From positions 1 to 30,031 of the forward strand of contig JBAZPI010000005.1 of NCBI GenBank assembly GCA_041648305.1: DNA of 30,031 bases. The letters run 5' to 3'. Source of the DNA: JABILX01 sp041648305 (GTDB lineage Bacteria > Patescibacteriota > Gracilibacteria > UBA1369 > LOWO2-01-FULL-3). This document shows, piece after piece, positions 1-7,664 of the stretch; within the stretch, counting starts at the first letter, position 1; the number at the start of each line of letters is the position of its first letter. Made by a program: the position numbers and the translations under genes. The notes beneath the pieces were generated by a model. It saw only the letters and a list, made by a program, of their open reading frames with translations, was not told where the DNA came from and searched no databases.

Positions 1-633
1 AATCATGCGTGGACCTTTTTCGGTCGGGTCTTTTTTTACAATCTCGGTTTTGATTTTTACGCAGTCTTTAATCAGTTTTTGCAAAACTGTGTAGTCAAGT
101 TTTAGAATTTTTTCCAGATTTTTTTCGATGAAATTAAAAAGTTTTGGGCTGCGGATTACTCCATATTTTATCGCTTCGGCGAGGCCGTTTCGGATTTCTT
201 TGGTTGCCAATGTTTTTAAGAAGTGCGGATCGATAAATATCGCGGCCGGTTGGTGAAATGTGCCAAACAAATTTTTCCCGGCTTTTAAATTCACTCCTGT
301 TTTGCCGCCGATGGAGCTGTCTATCATCGCGAGGAGGGTTGTTGGGATTTGGATTATCGGAATCCCGCGCATGAAGGTTGATGCGACGAGTCCTGCGATG
401 TCTCCAACCACGCCGCCTCCGAGCGCAATCACGCAGGAAGACCGGTCGAAATTTTTCTCAACCATTTCGTTTGCGATGCGTTCGACGGTTGCGAGGGTCT
501 TGGAGCGTTCACCGTTTGGAAATGAGAAGAGCTCTGCGGTGAAGCCTGCTTTTCGGATTTTCCACATCAATTTTCCGCCGTATAGGCGTTTAACTTTTGA
601 ATCTGTTATGATCGCGAAAGAATTGAAAGGCAT
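1..633 (-). CDS. aroB: 3-dehydroquinate synthase, N-terminal part (runs off the window)
   Basis: AroB closes 3-deoxy-D-arabino-heptulosonate 7-phosphate to 3-dehydroquinate, the second step of the shikimate pathway, in the cytoplasm with NAD and a divalent metal. The reverse strand translates from ATG at 633-631 without a stop to the window edge (211 residues seen). Visible family signatures are the NAD-binding GGGVVGD (residues 72-78), PTTLLA (97-102), DSSIGGKTGVN (105-115) and NGLAEAIKYG with metal-ligand Glu153. The HxxxH-type metal-binding region should lie just beyond the edge. The start is 4 nt after the aroF stop, so the two genes form an aroF-aroB operon covering shikimate steps 1 and 2. 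No Shine-Dalgarno motif precedes the start. Identification is firm; only the C-terminal third is missing. Confidence 0.95.
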   Translation of the reverse strand, partial: MPFNSFAIITDSKVKRLYGGKLMWKIRKAGFTAELFSFPNGERSKTLATVERIANEMVEKNFDRSSCVIALGGGVVGDIAGLVASTFMRGIPIIQIPTTLLAMIDSSIGGKTGVNLKAGKNLFGTFHQPAAIFIDPHFLKTLATKEIRNGLAEAIKYGVIRSPKLFNFIEKNLEKILKLDYTVLQKLIKDCVKIKTEIVKKDPTEKGPRMI

Positions 634-637
634 AGGT

Positions 638-1354
638 TTAGCTTTTTATTTCTTTCATTAACTTTCCGAATTGTTCGGGTGTGAGCGATTGGGCGCCGTC
701 GCTTAACGCTTTGGACGGATTCGGATGCACTTCTATCATAAGTCCGTCCGCTCCGGCTGCGATTGCTGCCTTGCTCATTGGGATGACGAGTTTTGCGTCG
801 CCCGTTCCGTGACTCGGATCTACAATGATCTTGAACGGTGTTTTGCCTTTCAAGTATGGGACGGTTGCTAACGGCAAAGTGTATCTTACGTGTGTTTCGA
901 AGGTTCTTATCCCTCTTTCACACAGAATAATATTTTTATTTCCTTCTGATGAAATGTACTTTGCTGCTTGAAGCCATTCGTCGATTGTTGCGGATATTCC
1001 ACGTTTGAGTATGATTGTTTTGCGTGTTTTGCCAACTTCTTTAAGTAGCGGAAAATTTTGCATATTTCTTGTGCCTATCTGCAGGACGTCTGCATATTTG
1101 CTTACCAATTCAACGTCTTGGGTGGAGAGAACTTCCGTGACGGTTTTCATCCCGTATTTTTTACCGATTTTGTTTAGAATTTTGAGTCCTTTTTCACCGA
1201 GGCCCTGAAAGGAGTTTGGCTTTGTGCGCGGTTTGAAAGCTCCTCCACGTAAATATTTTACGCCCATTTTTGATAGTGCCTTTGCTACTAATTCCATTTG
1301 TGATTCGGATTCGATTGCGCACGGGCCTGCTATAATTATTGGAGTTTTGGACAT
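638..1354 (-). CDS. aroF: 3-deoxy-7-phosphoheptulonate (DAHP) synthase, AroF/KDO8PS type
   Basis: This enzyme condenses phosphoenolpyruvate and erythrose 4-phosphate to DAHP, the entry step of aromatic amino acid synthesis. At 238 residues it is the short type I-beta form: a bare TIM barrel without the N-terminal ACT-like or fused chorismate mutase domains that give feedback control. Motifs: AGPC (Cys12, metal ligand), KPRT (41-44), IGTRNMQN (93-100), LKRG (116-119), CERG (145-148), DPSHGTG (179-185), EVHP (208-211) and Asp219. It is first in the operon with aroB. A -10-like CATAAT lies about 37 nt upstream in the divergent gap shared with the TatD gene. Without a regulatory domain, feedback control, if any, must come from elsewhere. 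Confidence 0.95.
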   Translation of the reverse strand: MSKTPIIIAGPCAIESESQMELVAKALSKMGVKYLRGGAFKPRTKPNSFQGLGEKGLKILNKIGKKYGMKTVTEVLSTQDVELVSKYADVLQIGTRNMQNFPLLKEVGKTRKTIILKRGISATIDEWLQAAKYISSEGNKNIILCERGIRTFETHVRYTLPLATVPYLKGKTPFKIIVDPSHGTGDAKLVIPMSKAAIAAGADGLMIEVHPNPSKALSDGAQSLTPEQFGKLMKEIKS

Positions 1355-1423
1355 GTTTTTTTAATGATTTTTCAGTTGCCGGACGATTATGATATGATCT
1401 TACCTGTTTTGTAAAGTTTTAAT

Positions 1424-2230
1424 ATGATTATTGATACGCATGCTCATTTGATGTTTAAGCAATTTGACGGAGAAGTTCCTGAAGTTTTGAAGAGGGCGGG
1501 GGAGGCAGGAGTCGGGAAAATTATAAATGTTGGGTGTAGTGTGGAAAGTTCTGCGCAAGCTTGCGAGATGGTTTCGACGGGTGCCGAGGTTTCGGGAGGG
1601 ACGCCTGCGGCGTCTGCCGGAGTTGAGCTTTTTGCTTCGCTTGGATTGCACCCATATGATGTTCTGGATTTGAGCGATGATCTTTTGGATAAATGGGAAA
1701 AATTGATCAATGGTCCTTCGGGCAAGAAGATTGTTGCGGTTGGTGAGATCGGACTTGATTACTTTAAGTCGAAAGTTCCGAAAGAAGATCAGAAAATAGG
1801 TTTTCGTCGGCAATTGCAGTTCGCTGAAAAAGTTGGTTTGCCGGTTATCGTGCATAATAGGGAGGCGGATGAGGATACTTTCGGGATTTTGCGCGAGTAT
1901 CCGAAGGTTCGGGCTGTTTTCCATTGCTACGGTTCGTCGTTGGAATTTGCGCGAAAAATTTGGGATTATGGTTATTACACTTCTTTTACGGGGGTGGTTA
2001 CGTATCCTGGGGCTTCTGTTTTGCGTGAAGTTGTTGCGGAGGCTCCTGATTGGACTATCATGGTTGAGACGGATTGTCCTTTTTTGGCGCCGCAGGTTCA
2101 CAGGGGGTTGACAAATGAGCCGGCTTTTGTGTTAGATGTTGTACGAGAGATTGCGAAGGTTAGAGGAGTCGGGTTTAAGGAGATTGAGAAGACGCAGGAG
2201 AGGAGTGTGAAAGAGTTTTATGGAATTTAA
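1424..2230 (+). CDS. TatD-family metal-dependent DNase/hydrolase
   Basis: TatD-family amidohydrolase-fold enzymes are metal-dependent nucleases (3'-5' exonuclease on DNA/RNA in the characterised members). At 268 residues the length is typical. Expected metal and catalytic residues are present: DTHAH (His6, His8), GEIGLDYF (Glu108), VIVHNREA (His144), FHCYG (His167) and ETDCPF (Asp217). A stretch rich in Gly/Ala/Ser at residues 51-67, before the GLHPY motif, is longer than in most homologues and could be a small loop insertion. The gene is divergent from aroF with about 70 nt between the starts. The ATG is preceded by an AT-rich stretch with no Shine-Dalgarno motif. Confidence 0.93.
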   Translation: MIIDTHAHLMFKQFDGEVPEVLKRAGEAGVGKIINVGCSVESSAQACEMVSTGAEVSGGTPAASAGVELFASLGLHPYDVLDLSDDLLDKWEKLINGPSGKKIVAVGEIGLDYFKSKVPKEDQKIGFRRQLQFAEKVGLPVIVHNREADEDTFGILREYPKVRAVFHCYGSSLEFARKIWDYGYYTSFTGVVTYPGASVLREVVAEAPDWTIMVETDCPFLAPQVHRGLTNEPAFVLDVVREIAKVRGVGFKEIEKTQERSVKEFYGI

Positions 2231-2253
2231 ATTGGGATTTAAAAAATGTTTTT

Positions 2254-2922
2254 ATGGAGACAAGGATTTTAGGGGGTGGGGTGGGGGACGGCGGGGGGTC
2301 TGATGGGCCTTCTGGTGGGTCTGCTGGTGAAGGAACCGGTGCTTTGGGTGTAATCCCCGATCTTGCGCCGCGTTTTGCTGAAGCTGCTGATTTTTTAACG
2401 GGTAGGCTTGGTGAGATTAGAGAGAAAACCAATTCTCAGTTTCCTCAAATGGGTGATAGAACCTTGAGGCTTATTCTGTTGCCGGGTGGTCAGAGATTTT
2501 TTGACGCTTTGTGGGGACTTGTTTTGAGGGTTACAAGGATGGCGATGGATGCTGGAATTAATGTTGGTGTTGATGCCGCGATTTTTCATAATTTGTCGTA
2601 TGAGCGGTTGGCTGATATTTTTTCTGATGAATCTTTTGGTGCGCAATTGAGAAGGGTTGAAGGTTTGTCCGATGGGTTTATTGGGATTGTTGAGAATGTC
2701 TTGAGCGAAGGTCCTGTGCGGCGTGATACCGAGGTAGGTATTGCTTACGCTGATACTGTTTCTAGTTTACTGGCTGTCGGCGTGGTGACTACTAGGCCTG
2801 AAACTCATGATACTGCTGTCGACGGAGTTGTAACCGATGTGAGCGGTGATTCTATGATAGTTATCCCTGGTGCTGTTAAGCGCAAGGCTGGTGGGACAGG
2901 GTCGAGCGATGGGTTGGGCTAG
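2254..2922 (+). CDS. Hypothetical protein with Gly/Ser-rich N-terminus
   Basis: I do not recognise this 222-residue protein. The first ~25 residues are almost all Gly, Ser, Asp and Ala and look disordered. Residues ~35-150 are amphipathic and mostly helical by inspection, and a Val/Thr/Asp-rich tail follows. No signal peptide, membrane segment or Cys/His cluster is visible. It begins 23 nt after the TatD stop in the same direction, so co-transcription is likely. An upstream ATG at 2246 is in another frame and stops after eight codons. The next gene is convergent, with a 15-nt gap. Coding is supported by the long open frame and codon pattern; function unknown. Confidence 0.7.
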   Translation: METRILGGGVGDGGGSDGPSGGSAGEGTGALGVIPDLAPRFAEAADFLTGRLGEIREKTNSQFPQMGDRTLRLILLPGGQRFFDALWGLVLRVTRMAMDAGINVGVDAAIFHNLSYERLADIFSDESFGAQLRRVEGLSDGFIGIVENVLSEGPVRRDTEVGIAYADTVSSLLAVGVVTTRPETHDTAVDGVVTDVSGDSMIVIPGAVKRKAGGTGSSDGLG

Positions 2923-2937
2923 GGAATGGCCGCTGGG

Positions 2938-4068
2938 CTAGTGCGGGATTAGTGGGCTCGTGATTTTTGTGTAGACCTTTTCGTATGCTTTGGCCATTTT
3001 TTTTGCGTCGAACTTTTCTTCGACGGTTTGGAAGGCTTTTTTTGCGAGTTTGTCGCGGAGTGGTTTTGATCTGATGAATTGGTGTATTGCTTCGGCAAGT
3101 TTGGTTGGGTTTTCAGGTGGAACCAGTAGTCCGGTTTTATTGTTTTCGATGATTTCGGGGATTCCGCCCGTGCGTGTTGCGATGATTGGAAGGTTTGAAA
3201 CCATTGCTTCGAGATTTACAAAACCGAATGCTTCGCGGACTGACGGGAGGATGAAGAAGTCTGCGCTTTTCATGAGGTGAGGGATGTTTTTTTGATGGCC
3301 TAAAAAGGAGACGCAGTTTTCAAGTTTTAGTTTACGGGTTAGTTTTTCGAATTTTTTGCGATGCGGGCCGTCTCCCGCGATGATGAAGCGGATGTCTTTA
3401 GGGAGCAGTTTGTGAATTGCTTGAAGTAAAATGTGAATGCCTTTGCGTTCGTGAAGTTCGGCGACGGTGAGGGCGATGAGTTGTTCGTTTGCGGTGGTTG
3501 ATGAGTTTTTGTTGAAGCTTAGAAACTGTGATTTCCACCATGTAAGGTCGATGCCGTTGTGGATGACGCGGATTTTGTCTGCGAGGCGCGGGTAAAGTGT
3601 TGAGAGGAGTCGCTTGTTGTCGTTTGAAACTGTAATTATTTGTTTTGCGTGTTTGATTAGAAGTTTTTTAAAGAAATTTTTGATGGGATTGATTTTGAAT
3701 GGATCGTGTTCGGTTATGATTGTTGGGGTTTTTGTTGATTTGCCGGCGAGTAGCGCGAAGCGTCCGCTGGCGGGGTTCCAGAGATGAACGTGAAGGAGGT
3801 CAATTTTCTCTTCTTTCAGGATTTTTTTAAGGAGGCGAAGTTGGGCCGGGTCGTTTTTGTGTTTGATTGGAAGGCGAATTGTGCGAATTTCTTCGTTTTC
3901 CAGGTTTTTTGCGAGTTTGTCGAGAGTTTCGTATGGCCCTAAGCACACTATCGGATTGAAGCGGCTGCGATCGAGAAATTTTGCGAGCAGGAACATTTGC
4001 AGCTCTGCGCCGCCGAAGAGGGGAGTATCTGTGAAGAGGAGGATGTTTTTTGGTGCAGTGGTTGTCAT
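2938..4068 (-). CDS. Glycosyltransferase family 4 (GT-B fold)
   Basis: A 376-residue retaining glycosyltransferase of the GT4/Glycos_transf_1 type, probably using a nucleotide sugar to build an envelope polysaccharide or glycolipid. The N-terminal acceptor domain shows the Gly-rich FGGAE loop near residue 18 and DLLHVHLW. The C-terminal nucleotide-sugar domain shows VAELHERKG, IIAGDGP and the EAFGFVNLEAM motif (E-x7-E), which contacts the donor sugar. No signal peptide; a cytoplasmic or membrane-peripheral enzyme. The substrate cannot be read from sequence, and no other polysaccharide genes are adjacent. On the coding strand TATATT ends 8 nt before the ATG, with TTCAAA 17 nt further upstream, so the mRNA is probably leaderless. 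Confidence 0.92.
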   Translation of the reverse strand: MTTTAPKNILLFTDTPLFGGAELQMFLLAKFLDRSRFNPIVCLGPYETLDKLAKNLENEEIRTIRLPIKHKNDPAQLRLLKKILKEEKIDLLHVHLWNPASGRFALLAGKSTKTPTIITEHDPFKINPIKNFFKKLLIKHAKQIITVSNDNKRLLSTLYPRLADKIRVIHNGIDLTWWKSQFLSFNKNSSTTANEQLIALTVAELHERKGIHILLQAIHKLLPKDIRFIIAGDGPHRKKFEKLTRKLKLENCVSFLGHQKNIPHLMKSADFFILPSVREAFGFVNLEAMVSNLPIIATRTGGIPEIIENNKTGLLVPPENPTKLAEAIHQFIRSKPLRDKLAKKAFQTVEEKFDAKKMAKAYEKVYTKITSPLIPH

Positions 4069-4076
4069 TTGTTTGT

Positions 4077-4105
4077 AATATATGGGAAAATTGTGCGAAT
4101 TTGAA
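4077..4105 (-). promoter_or_regulatory. Promoter of the GT4 gene, leaderless type
   Basis: On the minus strand TTCAAA, a 17-nt spacer and TATATT (4082-4077) are followed by 8 nt and the ATG at 4068. That spacing puts the expected transcription start at or next to the start codon. Confidence 0.55.
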
Positions 4106-4141
4106 TAGGTTGTAGGCGGGTGGGGCTTTGCGGCAATTTAT

Positions 4142-4372
4142 GTCAACTGCTAAAAAGACCCCAGTTTTTACAAAATAAGCCGTTTTTTAGTCCGAATGGT
4201 TCGTATAAAAAAGTCTGCCCGGGCAGACTTTTGAGCTAATTTTCTGGCTTGAGAAAGCCATTTGTCCCTCGGAAATAACATGATTTGGAATTGTTATACG
4301 AACTTAAGAACATATGGGAATTTCAACAGAGCTTACGGATTAGAAAAAAACAGGGGGTCTTTTTAGTCAACT
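4142..4372. mobile_element. MITE-like structured repeat, copy A (element 4150-4366)
   Basis: This stretch fills the gap between the divergent GT4 and 4414 genes. The ends are a perfect 13-bp inverted repeat, CTAAAAAGACCCC (4150-4162) and its complement (4354-4366). A 7-bp direct repeat, GTCAACT, lies at 4142-4148 and 4366-4372 and may be a target-site duplication. Inside are a second inverted repeat, GTTCGTATAA (4199-4208) with TTATACGAAC (4294-4303), a perfect 20-bp palindrome centred on CCCGGG (4211-4230), and a hairpin TGGCTT-GAGA-AAGCCA (4245-4260) with a GNRA-type loop. A second copy, about 90% identical by hand alignment, is at 17871-18079. No ORF is present, so it would be non-autonomous. 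A structured RNA is the main alternative. Confidence 0.7.
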
Positions 4373-4377
4373 TGAGA

Positions 4378-4405
4378 TTGACTTATTTAAAAAATAGTGT
4401 AGAAT
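4378..4405 (+). promoter_or_regulatory. Promoter TTGACT-N16-TAGAAT of the 4414 gene, leaderless type
   Basis: TTGACT at 4378-4383 and TAGAAT at 4400-4405 are 16 nt apart. Only 8 nt separate the -10 box from the ATG at 4414, so transcription should begin at or beside the start codon. The promoter abuts the right end of repeat copy A. Confidence 0.65.
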
Positions 4406-4413
4406 AACTTTCT

Positions 4414-6141
4414 ATGAAAAATTTGGAACAACAATTCGGATCAGATGCTGCAAGAGATGTTGATGTAGGTCGCAGGAGATTGCTGGGTGGGTTTGCAGGC
4501 TTAGCAGGTTTATTGGTATCTAGCAGTACAGCGGCGAAAGTGCTGAAGGTAATTTTGTGCCAAGAAGAGGGTGGGACCGGTTCTTTGATAGATAAAGCAT
4601 GTAATTATCAGGAAATTGATCCGTGCTATCGTGCAGAATTTCTTAAATCAATGAGAAGCGCGCCGGCATTCGAAGAATTGGCTTTAAAACTTTTGCTTAA
4701 AGGTGTGGATTTTTCTGACCGTCGTCTTAATATGCTTTACCCTGGCGCAGGAAGCCATATTGCGTCCGTGATGGTACCTGCAAAATTAATGGAAGCAGGA
4801 ATTATTGATCAAGCTGAGATTACGTTAACGGATATTGAAGATGAATTTCATGTAACATTGCGCAATTTGAGGCTTTTAACAAAAATTGATCCTAATTTTG
4901 AATTACAGGATCCGGAATCTCAACAGGCTTGCGGAACACAAGGAGGAGGAGAAGACGGTGCATGTTTACTGTACAGGAAAAAGCCAATCAAAATTCAGTT
5001 TTTAACAAAATGCAGCGGAGAGAAATGGTTTAGGCAGGAAGATCTTGATCGCAGTAATGTTGCGGTTGTTCATGATGCTGGGGAAGTATCTATAAATACG
5101 CTTAAAGTGATAGCTCAATTTTTTGAAGCCAAGAAAAAATCTCCTTCTAAAAAATTAGCGATTATTATGGAAGATATGTCGCGTAGTTCTGATCAAGGAG
5201 GTTCTACTGGAAGGGCCGAAGATGATAATTTTATGGTGCCGTATGGAAGAGAATTTGATTTGGAACTTATTGGAACATATATGGGCGGCACAGAGCCATA
5301 TGGTCATCGTCGATCACAATTTATTCCGGGAGTCGTTTGTACTCGTGGGAGGGAACCACAGACGGTTTCTGCTGAACTTGGCGTGCCTGATGATATGGCC
5401 GGGTGCGTATTTGAATTTTATCCGGAAATTTTTGGGTTAACTGACGAAGAATTTGGTTTGCTTGCCGATATTGCGATTCTTGCCAAGAATCCGAGAGGTT
5501 ATACGGTAATGGTGCATGGGGAGCGCGTTAATTGTAGCGGTAATTTGAGATCTGAATCGACGCTTTCTGATATTTTAGAAAAAGGTGGTAAGTTGCTTGA
5601 TTTCTACGCACATCTTGATAAGGATTTAGCGCGTGGTTTTGCGTGCCGTATTATTCAGTGTCTAATTAATTTTGCTGATAAATATAGCGATCTTACATTG
5701 CAGAGTGTTGTTGAAGAAAAAGGTGCACATCGTTTTTTTGATGAATTAAAGGTTTTGTTTCAGAGAATAGGCGAGGTTTTAACGGAAGGAGATATTAACA
5801 CAGTTCAACCGTCGCTTTCTTTTATTCAAGATTTTTTCAAACGCATAGAGGATGTATATCCAGCTTATATGAGAGAAAGAACGAAGTTCGAAAGAGTGAG
5901 AGATGATATTTGCGGTAGCGATGGTTGTGGTGGTAATGATTTTATTGATGACAAAAAAAATAAGAAATTTTATGCTGCGTTTGATAGGGCAGAGGGTGTT
6001 TGGGAAAAGGCTGCGTTCGGATCGGCTCTAGACTCAGCTCTAAATAAGACAAAATATGATGCCGTATTGGAACATCATCAAGAGTTGATGGACGGATATG
6101 GTGATAAAATTTTTGATGCTGTTAAATTAAAGCATCGTTAA
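4414..6141 (+). CDS. Hypothetical protein with twin-arginine-like signal, possible methyltransferase-like fold
   Basis: Unrecognised 575-residue protein. The N-terminus carries three arginines (20-22) followed by a hydrophobic Gly/Ala/Leu stretch and a Ser/Ala-rich region (to ~42), which resembles a Tat signal, although the motif is GRRRLLGG rather than the strict S-R-R-x-F-L-K. After it, LNMLYPGAGSHIASV followed by LTDIEDEF resembles the SAM-binding start of a class I methyltransferase (Gly-rich loop, then an acidic end of strand 2), but this is a weak match. Around ten Cys residues occur, including a CGSDGCGG stretch near residue 503. It sits alone between repeat copy A and tRNA-Lys. If exported, a SAM-dependent role would be hard to explain, so either the signal or the fold guess may be wrong. 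Confidence 0.7.
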   Translation: MKNLEQQFGSDAARDVDVGRRRLLGGFAGLAGLLVSSSTAAKVLKVILCQEEGGTGSLIDKACNYQEIDPCYRAEFLKSMRSAPAFEELALKLLLKGVDFSDRRLNMLYPGAGSHIASVMVPAKLMEAGIIDQAEITLTDIEDEFHVTLRNLRLLTKIDPNFELQDPESQQACGTQGGGEDGACLLYRKKPIKIQFLTKCSGEKWFRQEDLDRSNVAVVHDAGEVSINTLKVIAQFFEAKKKSPSKKLAIIMEDMSRSSDQGGSTGRAEDDNFMVPYGREFDLELIGTYMGGTEPYGHRRSQFIPGVVCTRGREPQTVSAELGVPDDMAGCVFEFYPEIFGLTDEEFGLLADIAILAKNPRGYTVMVHGERVNCSGNLRSESTLSDILEKGGKLLDFYAHLDKDLARGFACRIIQCLINFADKYSDLTLQSVVEEKGAHRFFDELKVLFQRIGEVLTEGDINTVQPSLSFIQDFFKRIEDVYPAYMRERTKFERVRDDICGSDGCGGNDFIDDKKNKKFYAAFDRAEGVWEKAAFGSALDSALNKTKYDAVLEHHQELMDGYGDKIFDAVKLKHR

Positions 6142-6216
6142 AGCTGGCAAATGTTCTTGAATTTGGGGTTGTTTTCGTTTAAGGTTGTGGGCGTTGAAAA
6201 ATTGGCTTTTGAGCTT

Positions 6217-6256
6217 TTGAGCTCAGAGGCTCAAGGACACTCGCTTTCGCTCGTGT
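6217..6256 (+). other. Two hairpins between the 4414 gene and tRNA-Lys
   Basis: TTGAGC (6217-6222) pairs with GCTCAA (6229-6234), and GACAC...GTGTC (6235-6256) forms a second stem-loop ending 3 nt before tRNA-Lys. Neither has a downstream T-run, so they are not clear terminators. They could act in tRNA 5' processing. Confidence 0.35.
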
Positions 6257-6259
6257 CTG

Positions 6260-6335
6260 GGGTCAGTAGCTCAGTCGGTAGAGCAGTTGCCTCTTAAGCA
6301 ATTGGTCCCGGGTTCGAGTCCCGGCTGACCCACCA
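6260..6335 (+). tRNA. tRNA-Lys (anticodon CTT)
   Basis: Complete cloverleaf, 76 nt. Acceptor GGGTCAG pairs with CTGACCC, the D stem is GCTC/GAGC, the anticodon stem GTTGC/GCAAT holds the loop CTCTTAA (anticodon CTT), and the T stem is CCGGG/CCCGG. Discriminator A and CCA are encoded. The last 46 nt recur exactly at 7349-7394. Confidence 0.97.
6290..6335 (+). repeat. Direct repeat, left copy (tRNA-Lys 3' end; attL-like)
   Basis: A 46-nt stretch from the anticodon loop to the encoded CCA is identical to 7349-7394. It is inside the functional tRNA gene. Duplicated tRNA 3' ends are the usual footprint of site-specific integration into tRNA genes. Confidence 0.85.
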
Positions 6336-6346
6336 AAATTATTTTG

Positions 6347-6376
6347 TTGACATCTTTTGTCCTGTGGTGAGATAAT
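6347..6376 (+). promoter_or_regulatory. Promoter TTGACA-N18-GATAAT for the 6407 gene
   Basis: A consensus -35 TTGACA (6347-6352) and GATAAT (6371-6376) begin 12 nt after the tRNA-Lys CCA, inside the region bounded by the tRNA repeats. The leader to the ATG at 6407 would be about 23 nt. The cassette therefore carries its own promoter. Confidence 0.7.
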
Positions 6377-6406
6377 TGCGTCCTTTTTGAATTAGGTTTT
6401 AATTTT

Positions 6407-7210
6407 ATGAATATGGGAAAAGGAAAGACTGAAGGAGGCAATATGGGTGAGTATTTTGACAGAACCAGAGCGTTAACAGAGTCTGATCCTGGCGATTTAC
6501 GTGATGATTTGGCCGGAGGAGGAGAGCATCCTCATTATTATTTGCATTACGTGTTACTAAGCGCCATTCATGAGGCTGTTCAGAGAGGGAGGGATTTGAC
6601 TTTCGAGGACGCTATGGATGTCTTGCAGAGAACTTTCCCTGATAAGAAGGCATACAGGGATAGAAAAAAGACTGCAGCTGCTATTTCACGGATTCCGTTT
6701 GTTGGAAGGTCTAGGCCAGAGAGGTTTAGAGCTGGCAGTACGGATGTAATTGTTGCGAGACTTTATAGTTCCGATGTTGATCGAGGGACTGGGAGTATTA
6801 ATGGTGTTGCTGAAAGGCATTCTAAACTTGCAATGAGTGATTATGCTAGTGATCTAAAATTGTCCGGAATTGAAAAAGGTGTTTTGGATGTCATATTGTT
6901 CCAGTACTGGGGAATAAAAATTCCCGAGATAGCTAGTAAAGTTGGATGTTCTGAAGCTGAAGTTATGACTTTTATTGATGATATTAATCGTAAAATAAAA
7001 GAATTTATTGCTCTGGCTTCTGGTGACCGCCGAATGGTGTCTTTAAGGATTATTGTTCGCAATGGGGTTGTGGCTTTAGCGGAAAGTAGCGGTTGTTTGG
7101 GTGTTCCGTTGCCTAATCCTGACGATGTTAGAAGAAGGATTGCTGGTCTTCTTAGGGAAGCCGGAGTTTTGAAAGAAATTCTTGAAGATATGACAGGGCA
7201 TGGAGAGTAA
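6407..7210 (+). CDS. Hypothetical HTH-containing protein, sole cargo of the tRNA-Lys cassette
   Basis: A 267-residue protein not assignable to a named family. Residues ~150-200 form a convincing helix-turn-helix, with LSGIEKGVLDVILFQYWG followed by IPEIASKVGCSEAEVMTF, like sigma-70 region 4 or LuxR-type DNA-binding domains. The N-terminal half contains YYLHYVLLSAIHEAVQRGRD and a basic RDRKK stretch. The C-terminus (~215-265) is another predicted helical region. No membrane segment or signal peptide. The gene fills the 1-kb interval between tRNA-Lys and the duplicated tRNA-Lys 3' end and is oriented with the tRNA. No Shine-Dalgarno motif. A regulator or small sigma-like factor is the best inference; an in-frame internal ATG at 6416 (codon 4) or 6443 (codon 13) could be the true start. 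Confidence 0.72.
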   Translation: MNMGKGKTEGGNMGEYFDRTRALTESDPGDLRDDLAGGGEHPHYYLHYVLLSAIHEAVQRGRDLTFEDAMDVLQRTFPDKKAYRDRKKTAAAISRIPFVGRSRPERFRAGSTDVIVARLYSSDVDRGTGSINGVAERHSKLAMSDYASDLKLSGIEKGVLDVILFQYWGIKIPEIASKVGCSEAEVMTFIDDINRKIKEFIALASGDRRMVSLRIIVRNGVVALAESSGCLGVPLPNPDDVRRRIAGLLREAGVLKEILEDMTGHGE

Positions 7211-7348
7211 TACATGTTACCTTATTTTTTCTCATGTTAGACTGTTCCCGAGGCAGTATCCTCTCGAGTTTTTGACAGGAAGTGTGTGACAAAGTAGCGG
7301 AAATGGCTTGCGGAAGCCAAAAGAGACTGGTTTTCTCCAGGAGAACCA

Positions 7349-7394
7349 CCTCTTAAGCAATTGGTCCCGGGTTCGAGTCCCGGCTGACCCACCA
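7349..7394 (+). repeat. Direct repeat, right copy (tRNA-Lys 3' fragment; attR-like)
   Basis: Exact 46-nt copy of tRNA-Lys from the anticodon loop to CCA, without a 5' half, so it is not a functional tRNA. It is preceded by an imperfect hairpin (GGTTTTCTCC-A-GGAGAACC, 7330-7348). Together with 6290-6335 it encloses 1,013 bp holding one gene. Confidence 0.85.
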
Positions 7395-7453
7395 GATGTT
7401 GTAGAAATTGATACAACACTTTTTGATTTGTATTAGTTGAAAAGTTTTTTGTG

Positions 7454-7482
7454 TTGTGATAAGGATTGACTGTATTTATAAT
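7454..7482 (+). promoter_or_regulatory. Promoter TTGTGA-N17-TATAAT, leaderless type
   Basis: TTGTGA (7454-7459) and a perfect TATAAT (7477-7482) are 17 nt apart. The ATG at 7491 follows the -10 by 8 nt. A nearby TTGACT at 7466 is only 5 nt from the -10 and cannot be its -35. Confidence 0.6.
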
Positions 7483-7490
7483 TTTTTCCT

Positions 7491-7658
7491 ATGAAAATAA
7501 AGGCACCCGATGAACCAATTTTGTTATCTGAGAGGTCATATAAATGGCTTAGGGATTTGATGAGAAAGAATGAACGAAGAACTCGGTTGAATTCTGTCGA
7601 AAAAGAGTTGGTGGCTGGATCCGAATGTTTTTATGAACAATTGAAGTCTAATTTATAA
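7491..7658 (+). CDS. Small protein, 55 aa, candidate antitoxin partner of the GNAT protein
   Basis: A 55-residue ORF with a strong promoter. It starts MKIKAPDEPI and contains a basic helix (KWLRDLMRKNERRTR) and a second helical segment to the end. It stops 6 nt before the GNAT gene, so the two form a bicistronic unit. I do not recognise a ribbon-helix-helix or other antitoxin fold with confidence. The antitoxin suggestion rests on position, size and basic character only. No Shine-Dalgarno motif; the ATG lies 8 nt after the -10 box. Confidence 0.6.
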   Translation: MKIKAPDEPILLSERSYKWLRDLMRKNERRTRLNSVEKELVAGSECFYEQLKSNL

Positions 7659-7664
7659 TTCAAA

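Noticed and set aside
6260..7394. Split tRNA-Lys with a group I intron
   Set aside because: The first copy is already a complete cloverleaf with CCA; the second copy has no matching 5' half, so it is a duplication rather than an intron.
7237..7419. Minus-strand ORF with a GQPGLEPGTNC-type sequence
   Set aside because: It is the reverse translation of the tRNA-Lys 3' fragment; such peptides are a known annotation artefact of tRNA genes.
7466..7471. TTGACT as -35 of the 7491 promoter
   Set aside because: Only 5 nt from TATAAT; TTGTGA at 7454 has the correct 17-nt spacing.
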